A stretch of DNA of 64,000 nucleotides from an uncultured Lachnospiraceae bacterium (GTDB lineage: Bacteria > Bacillota > Clostridia > Lachnospirales > Lachnospiraceae). Positions 60,058 to 64,000 of the stretch are shown one piece after another (the first letter of the stretch is position 1; each line of letters opens with the position of its first letter). The stretch is from positions 55,834 to 119,833 of the forward strand of contig CAJUQO010000004.1 of assembly GCA_910588295.1 (NCBI GenBank), given 5' to 3'. Below the pieces are notes generated by a model. That model saw only the letters and a list, made by a program, of their open reading frames with translations, was not told the DNA's origin and did not search any database. Made by a program: the position numbers and the translations under genes.

Positions 60058-60243
60058 TCACCTCAAATCAGAAAGCACCGTTCCAATATCCCCGTCAATG
60101 CAAATGGATTGTGTCTCAATTTCTTTCGGGCATACCGCCTCGCCGTAATTGACACAGGCATAGACAGCGCTCGGATTTTTAGCTGTCATCTGCCAGAACG
60201 GGTATTTAATAATACCTGGGGAGTTATGTTTATTGCGCACCAT
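60058..60243 (-). pseudogene. Sirtuin (SirTM-like), C-terminal remnant
   Basis: The readable piece (NSPGIIKYPFWQMT, then YACVNYGEA, then ICIDGDIGTVLSDL) aligns with the C-terminus of the sirtuin at 61.8-62.5 kb but is clearly divergent, so it is the tail of a second SIR2-family gene rather than a duplicate. Everything before NSPG is missing; the AAA_14 gene stands in its place. Confidence 0.75.
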
Positions 60244-60262
60244 TTTTATACTGTCTGGTATA

Positions 60263-61516
60263 TCAAAATTCCAGGCTGTCTGGCTTCAAAAGAAAATACT
60301 TCATTCCCATGATGACAAATCCTTCTTCATTTCTCCAGGGTTTTGCCGTTCCGCCTACAATCACTATTTTCTTAAAGGAATCTGGAATATTACGCAGAGA
60401 ACGAAATTCTTGCGACTGCTTTTCCTTTGATGCCAAATCATAGGCCGCCTGAATATAATATCTCTGGCTTCCCTGATTCACTACAAAATCAACCTCAAGC
60501 TGCCTGCGTATGCGTTTTCCTTCTTTATTTTTTCCGTACATATCTACAATGCCTGTATCAACATTATATCCGCGGATCAGCAATTCGTTATAAACGATAT
60601 TCTCCATAATATGTGTTGGCTCCTGCTGCCGGAAATTTAATCTTGCATTTCTAAGACCTACATCCGTAAAATAATACTTTAAATTCGCACCAACATATTT
60701 TCTTCCTTTAATATCATAACGATTGGATTTTGAAATCAGGAATGCTTCCTCAAGGTAATCAATATGTTTGGATATTGTTTTATTCGTATAGCTAATCTGG
60801 CGCTCACTTGCAAAGGTATTGGAAATCCGGGTTGGATTTGTCGGCGCCCCGATGACAGATGCCAGAATATCAACCAACGTATTCAAATCGTCCATACTTT
60901 GAATACCATTTCTTTCCACAACATCCTTCAGATATACGTTTGTGAAAATGTTTTTCAAATATTCGGCCTTCTGGCGTTCCGTATGAAATCCGGCAACCTG
61001 CGGCAGTCCTCCATAAATCATATAATCGTTCCATACATCCTCATATTCTCCATCGCAGGCAGAATAGAATTCTGCAAAAGAAAGAGGATAAACCCTGATT
61101 TCATCTCCCCTGCCCCGAAACTCTGTCACAATGTCACTGGACAAAAATCTGGAATTGCTGCCTGTTACATAGATGTCAATATTACTTATACGGAGCAGGC
61201 TGTTCAGTACCTCTTCAAATCGGGGCATAAATTGTATTTCATCTAAAAGCAGATAATATCTTTCATCGTCTTTTACTGCAGTTTTCACATACTGATAACA
61301 TATTTTGGGATCCCGTAATTCTTCATTTTCAATGCCATCCAGCGCAATCTCAATGACATGGCCTTCATCTACGCCATTTTGCAGTAAGTATTTTTTAAAT
61401 ATTTGAAACAGCAAAAATGATTTTCCACATCTTCGTATGCCTGTAATCACCTTTATCATTCCATTATCTTTTCTCAGAATAAGCTGCTGAAGGTAACAAT
61501 TTCTTTCAATTTCCAT
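60263..61516 (-). CDS. AAA_14 / DUF4143 ATP-binding protein
   Basis: 417-residue ATPase with Walker A GIRRCGKSFLL at about residue 26, Walker B YYLLLDEIQF, and TGSNSRFLS, followed by a DUF4143 C-terminal domain with a PD-(D/E)XK-like core (RRQLEVDFVVNQG...YYIQAAYD). This family is very common and uncharacterised in gut anaerobes. It sits inside the decayed sirtuin region and separates an intact sirtuin tail from the remnant of another, so it probably arrived by insertion. Promoter visible at 61564-61592. Confidence 0.88.
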   Translation of the reverse strand: MEIERNCYLQQLILRKDNGMIKVITGIRRCGKSFLLFQIFKKYLLQNGVDEGHVIEIALDGIENEELRDPKICYQYVKTAVKDDERYYLLLDEIQFMPRFEEVLNSLLRISNIDIYVTGSNSRFLSSDIVTEFRGRGDEIRVYPLSFAEFYSACDGEYEDVWNDYMIYGGLPQVAGFHTERQKAEYLKNIFTNVYLKDVVERNGIQSMDDLNTLVDILASVIGAPTNPTRISNTFASERQISYTNKTISKHIDYLEEAFLISKSNRYDIKGRKYVGANLKYYFTDVGLRNARLNFRQQEPTHIMENIVYNELLIRGYNVDTGIVDMYGKNKEGKRIRRQLEVDFVVNQGSQRYYIQAAYDLASKEKQSQEFRSLRNIPDSFKKIVIVGGTAKPWRNEEGFVIMGMKYFLLKPDSLEF

Positions 61517-61563
61517 CCTGTCACTCCCTGTTTTTGTGCAAATACATACTTTTAAGTAATCTT

Positions 61564-61592
61564 ATTTTACTACAAGCAAAATCTTATTTCAA
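61564..61592 (-). promoter_or_regulatory. Promoter of the AAA_14 gene
   Basis: Minus-strand TTGAAA (61587-61592), 17-base spacer, TAAAAT (61564-61569), about 48 bases before the ATG. AAAATAAGAT is directly repeated across it. The rest of the gap to 61753 is AT-rich and holds a tandem GACCCGATT pair; nothing else is seen. Confidence 0.6.
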
Positions 61593-61753
61593 TATGTTAT
61601 TCCCTTTTTTTGTGTATTTACACAATTTTATGTAATGCAGAAGTAAGACAGGAAATCGGAGCAATCGTGTCAATATAAATGACCCGATTGACCCGATTTG
61701 ATCTGATATTTTTATTATACCCACAAATGAACAATATAACTGACTCTGTTGTC

Positions 61754-62527
61754 TTATAATTGTTCGAGTACCTTTCCAATATCTGCATTGATACAGATGG
61801 AGCGGTCTCTGATTTCCGTTGGTGCACTGGCTTCCCCTGAATTGACGCAGGCATAGGTTGCCTTTGGATTCTCCGTTGTCATCCTCCAAAAAGAAAATTT
61901 TACTATGCCCAGGGTATTGTAGCCCACACCAAGCTCCAAAAACAGAATTCTCTGATTTTTCCTTTCCCGCAGGAAATTTTCGTATCGCCCTGCTGCCAAA
62001 TGCCAGCCTTCATCCTCTACAAATTTATCGTCCGAACGCAGATTCATCGTCAGCGGTTTCCCACATTTCGGACATTTCGGAATCAGCTCCGCGGGAATTT
62101 TCATATTCCTTTGTTCGTCCATCATACGCCGTATGGTTTCTTCGTTGTCATAGGTATCTATTCCGCAGGGGATGCTGCATTGAAACAGCCCGTAATCCCC
62201 CTGTGTATAGAACAAACTCTTTTTATCAAATCCCGCCTTTTGAAAGCAGTGGTCTACATTCGTTGTGATGACAAAATAATCTTTGTCTTTCACAAGCCCA
62301 AAAAGTTCCTGGTATAGCGGTTTCGGTGCGTCCATATAGCGATTGACATAGATATACCGGCTCCAATAAGCCCAATGCTCCTCCGGCGTTTTGTATGGAT
62401 AAAAACCGCCGGAATACATATCATGAAAACCGTATTTTTCCTCAAAGTCCGAAAAATACTCATGAAATCTCTCGCCCGTATACACAAACCCTGCGGACGT
62501 GGAAAGGCCTGCCCCTGCGCCAATCAC
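61754..62527 (-). pseudogene. SirTM-type sirtuin (macrodomain-linked), disrupted near start
   Basis: SIR2-family protein of the SirTM class, which ADP-ribosylates protein targets in macrodomain-linked operons. GAGAGLSTSAGF, TTNVDHCFQKAGF and the class-specific FYTQGDYG (Gln in place of the usual His), the CPKCG zinc pair and the C-terminus are intact. Upstream, family-like residues RLKEAL and ADAVV are split by an in-frame TGA where TCTGAT appears rearranged to TGATCT. Translation could only begin at a GTG at 62527, missing about 14 residues that start the NAD fold. Listed as pseudogene, but a shortened protein from GTG is possible. Confidence 0.65.
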
Positions 62528-62564
62528 AACGGCGTCGGCAGATCAGAGCGCTTCCTTCAGGCGG

Positions 62565-62876
62565 CTAATTTGTTCGGAGCAGCTTTTTGTAGATTTCGTA
62601 GTCCAAATCTTTGAAAACATTAAATATCACCTTCATTTCGCTTTGTTTTTGCGCCATAAATTCCGTTACAGTCTGTATGGCAATTTCGGCTGCACGGTCG
62701 TTTGAAAAATGAAACTCTCCGGTGGAAATACAACAGAAAGCAATGCTGTTTATTCTGTTCCGTTCGGCAAGCTCCAAACAGGAACGGTAGCAGGATGCAA
62801 GCAGCCTTTCATCTTCTTTTGTCACACAGCTTTTGACGATCGGGCCGACTGTGTGAAAAACATAATTGTGATTTTG
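62565..62876 (-). pseudogene. Macrodomain ADP-ribosylhydrolase, C-terminal part
   Basis: Frame reads HNYVFHTVGPIVK, then LLASCYRSCLELAERN, IAFCCISTGEFHFSNDRAA and ends DYEIYKKLLRTN, the C-terminal third of a macrodomain protein that removes ADP-ribose placed by SirTM. The N-terminal two thirds are missing: the frame stops where the IS3 right end (TGTCAAGATTAGTTGACA region) begins. It directly precedes the sirtuin in the normal order. Confidence 0.82.
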
Positions 62877-63510
62877 TCAAGATTAGTTGACACATTTTCT
62901 TCAAGGGTTTTGTATCCTATGCTGCTTCTTTCAGGGAATCATAGTATTGCTGTCGTTTAACCATAGGAGGGAGCCCTCCATTGGCAGAGCAGATTCTTCG
63001 GTTATTCCAGTAGCTGATGAAATATCTCCAGATAATCGTCCTGAGTTCTTCCGTGGTCATTTTTTCCGTATCATAACGGCCATACAGCAGTTCTGATTTC
63101 ATCCTTGCCCACATACTTTCACAGCGGGCATTATCGTGGCATCTGCCGCCTGCACTGTTCATACTTTGCTGTATGCCGTACTGCCGGACCGCATCGCGGT
63201 AAAGCTGGCTGGTGTACTGGCTCCCCCTGTCACTATGGATAATGGCTCCACGGATACCGGGGTACGCATTAAAAGTATTTTCCAGTGTCTGAACACATAA
63301 CGGTGCCTTCCTGTCGGTATCCATTGCCAGACCGGCCACGCTGGAATCAAAACAGTCAAAAACAGCAGAAACATACAGTTTTCCATCACTGGCTTTGATC
63401 TCCGTTATATCTGTAACACATTTGGAATCTGCACATCCGCATATTTCGGCTGCTCTGCGAGCAATGCTTTGATTAAGAAAATTCTTCTTTCTGTTTGGTT
63501 CATTTGCCGC
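62875..63510 (-). mobile_element. IS3-family element, 5'-truncated
   Basis: Encodes the catalytic half of an IS3 OrfB on the minus strand: VTDITEI (first Asp), IIHSDRGSQYTS (second Asp) and CESMWARMKSE (Glu), to SLKEAA and stop at 62917. The right terminal sequence is kept. The 5' part of the element, with OrfA and the start of OrfB, is missing; the join to the iron-sulfur protein gene is near 63505. Inverted relative to the fragment at 59.66 kb. Confidence 0.85.
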
Positions 63511-63976
63511 CTCGTTTCCGGATTGCACCCACAGGACAGTTTTCATAACAGTTTCCGCAGTGCAGGCAATGTTCCTGCCGGATAAAATAAGGCTTGCCCT
63601 GCGTAATGCACTGCTGCGGACAACCACGCTGACATTTCCCGCAACCGATACAGCTATCGGTAATGACATATCCCTTTTCGGAAAGCGTTCCCGCTCCAAG
63701 TGTATAGATTTCCCTGAAAATCGGCTTTACTCCAAGATTGAAGTATTCAATCTCTGCGTCTTTTATCTCGAAAACGATCCCTATTTTTCGTGTATCGCCC
63801 GAATAAACATTGGAGATGTAGGGCTGCTCTGCAAAAATCGTGTTGATCTTATCTTCCTGCTCCGATTCGTGGACAAGCTGCGCCTTTGCGGACAGCCGAA
63901 TCATTTCTTTGAAACGGGTATAGGCGAGTATCTGCACCCTGCCGTCCGAAAGATGTAGGACGGATTTTGCGGACAT
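63500..63976 (-). CDS. 4Fe-4S dicluster protein with flavin-reductase-like N-terminal part
   Basis: 158 residues. The C-terminal half has two 4Fe-4S motifs (CIGCGKCQRGCPQQC and CLHCGNCYENCP). The N-terminal half (GRVQILAYTRFKEMIRLSAKAQLV, PYISNVYSGDTRKIGIVFEIKDAEI) resembles the later strands of pyridoxamine-oxidase-like FMN proteins. An in-frame TGA stands right before the ATG. If the family prediction holds, the first half of the flavin domain is missing, so the gene may be 5'-damaged or continue in another frame beyond the window. The IS3 join lies at its stop. Confidence 0.6.
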   Translation of the reverse strand: MSAKSVLHLSDGRVQILAYTRFKEMIRLSAKAQLVHESEQEDKINTIFAEQPYISNVYSGDTRKIGIVFEIKDAEIEYFNLGVKPIFREIYTLGAGTLSEKGYVITDSCIGCGKCQRGCPQQCITQGKPYFIRQEHCLHCGNCYENCPVGAIRKRGGK

Positions 63977-64000
63977 TCAAAATAAAAAAGAATGTGGAGG

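Noticed and set aside
61584..61889. Minus-strand open frames of 101 and 78 codons
   Set aside because: They overlap the sirtuin 3' end in other frames and have no family features or ribosome binding site.

Overview
The window looks like chromosome from a moderately GC-rich Clostridia, most likely a Lachnospiraceae gut bacterium. This rests on gene content and style: a dxr-rseP-cdsA-uppS-frr-pyrH housekeeping run, a CarD-type regulator, BspA-like leucine-rich repeats, AAA/PD-(D/E)XK proteins of the DUF1703 type, strong GGAGG ribosome binding sites and many stray palindromes. Nearly everything is on the minus strand. No tRNA, rRNA or CRISPR array was seen.

Layout: (1) 1-7.2 kb, minus: CarD regulator, aspartate kinase, pyrH, frr, uppS, cdsA, dxr and the start of rseP, packed like one operon for translation, nucleotide, lipid-carrier and isoprenoid functions. 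(2) 7.3-12.1 kb: a MoxR ATPase plus VWA-protein pair. The 3' end of the ATPase gene is fused by a deletion to the headless remnant of a DeoR-family regulator. A plus-strand Uma2 nuclease gene follows, bracketed by two direct copies of a hairpin repeat. (3) 12.1-18.5 kb: a LacI-controlled ribose-type ABC transporter (permease, lipoprotein, double ATPase) ending in a UroD/MtaA-like protein. Matching LacI operators lie in front of the regulator and the permease, and a 146-bp palindromic element sits between them. (4) 18.6-28 kb: MATE exporter, LyxK-like FGGY kinase, hydantoinase/oxoprolinase protein, secreted LRR protein, leuS.

(5) 28.1-29.9 kb: an AAA/PD-(D/E)XK gene with a promoter embedded in an inverted repeat. 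A diverged paralogue with the same promoter lies at 56.4-58.2 kb. (6) 30-54.1 kb: a 19-gene glycan locus, all minus. It makes UDP-glucuronate, UDP-xylose, UDP-galactose and UDP-galactofuranose. It carries GT2, GT8 and two DUF4422 transferases, a pyruvyl transferase with an FrhB-type partner, an acetyltransferase, three radical SAM proteins, two propeller-like proteins and an unusual CBS/SGNH/citrate-lyase-ligase fusion. Eight of its proteins share a small Rossmann-like module. No flippase or polymerase is visible.

(7) 54.2-56 kb: directly upstream of the glycan locus and in the same direction lies a TnpB-family protein in which all three RuvC catalytic positions are replaced. A highly structured non-coding tail follows it. 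This is the arrangement expected of a TldR-like RNA-guided DNA-binding protein and is the strongest novelty candidate here. (8) 56-64 kb: a decayed accessory region. It holds a YafQ toxin remnant, a 0.3-kb long inverted-repeat element, an intact antitoxin with a broken toxin, two inverted IS3-family fragments, remnants of a sirtuin (SirTM)/macrodomain/DUF5131 neighbourhood, an AAA_14/DUF4143 ATPase and an iron-sulfur protein at the edge.
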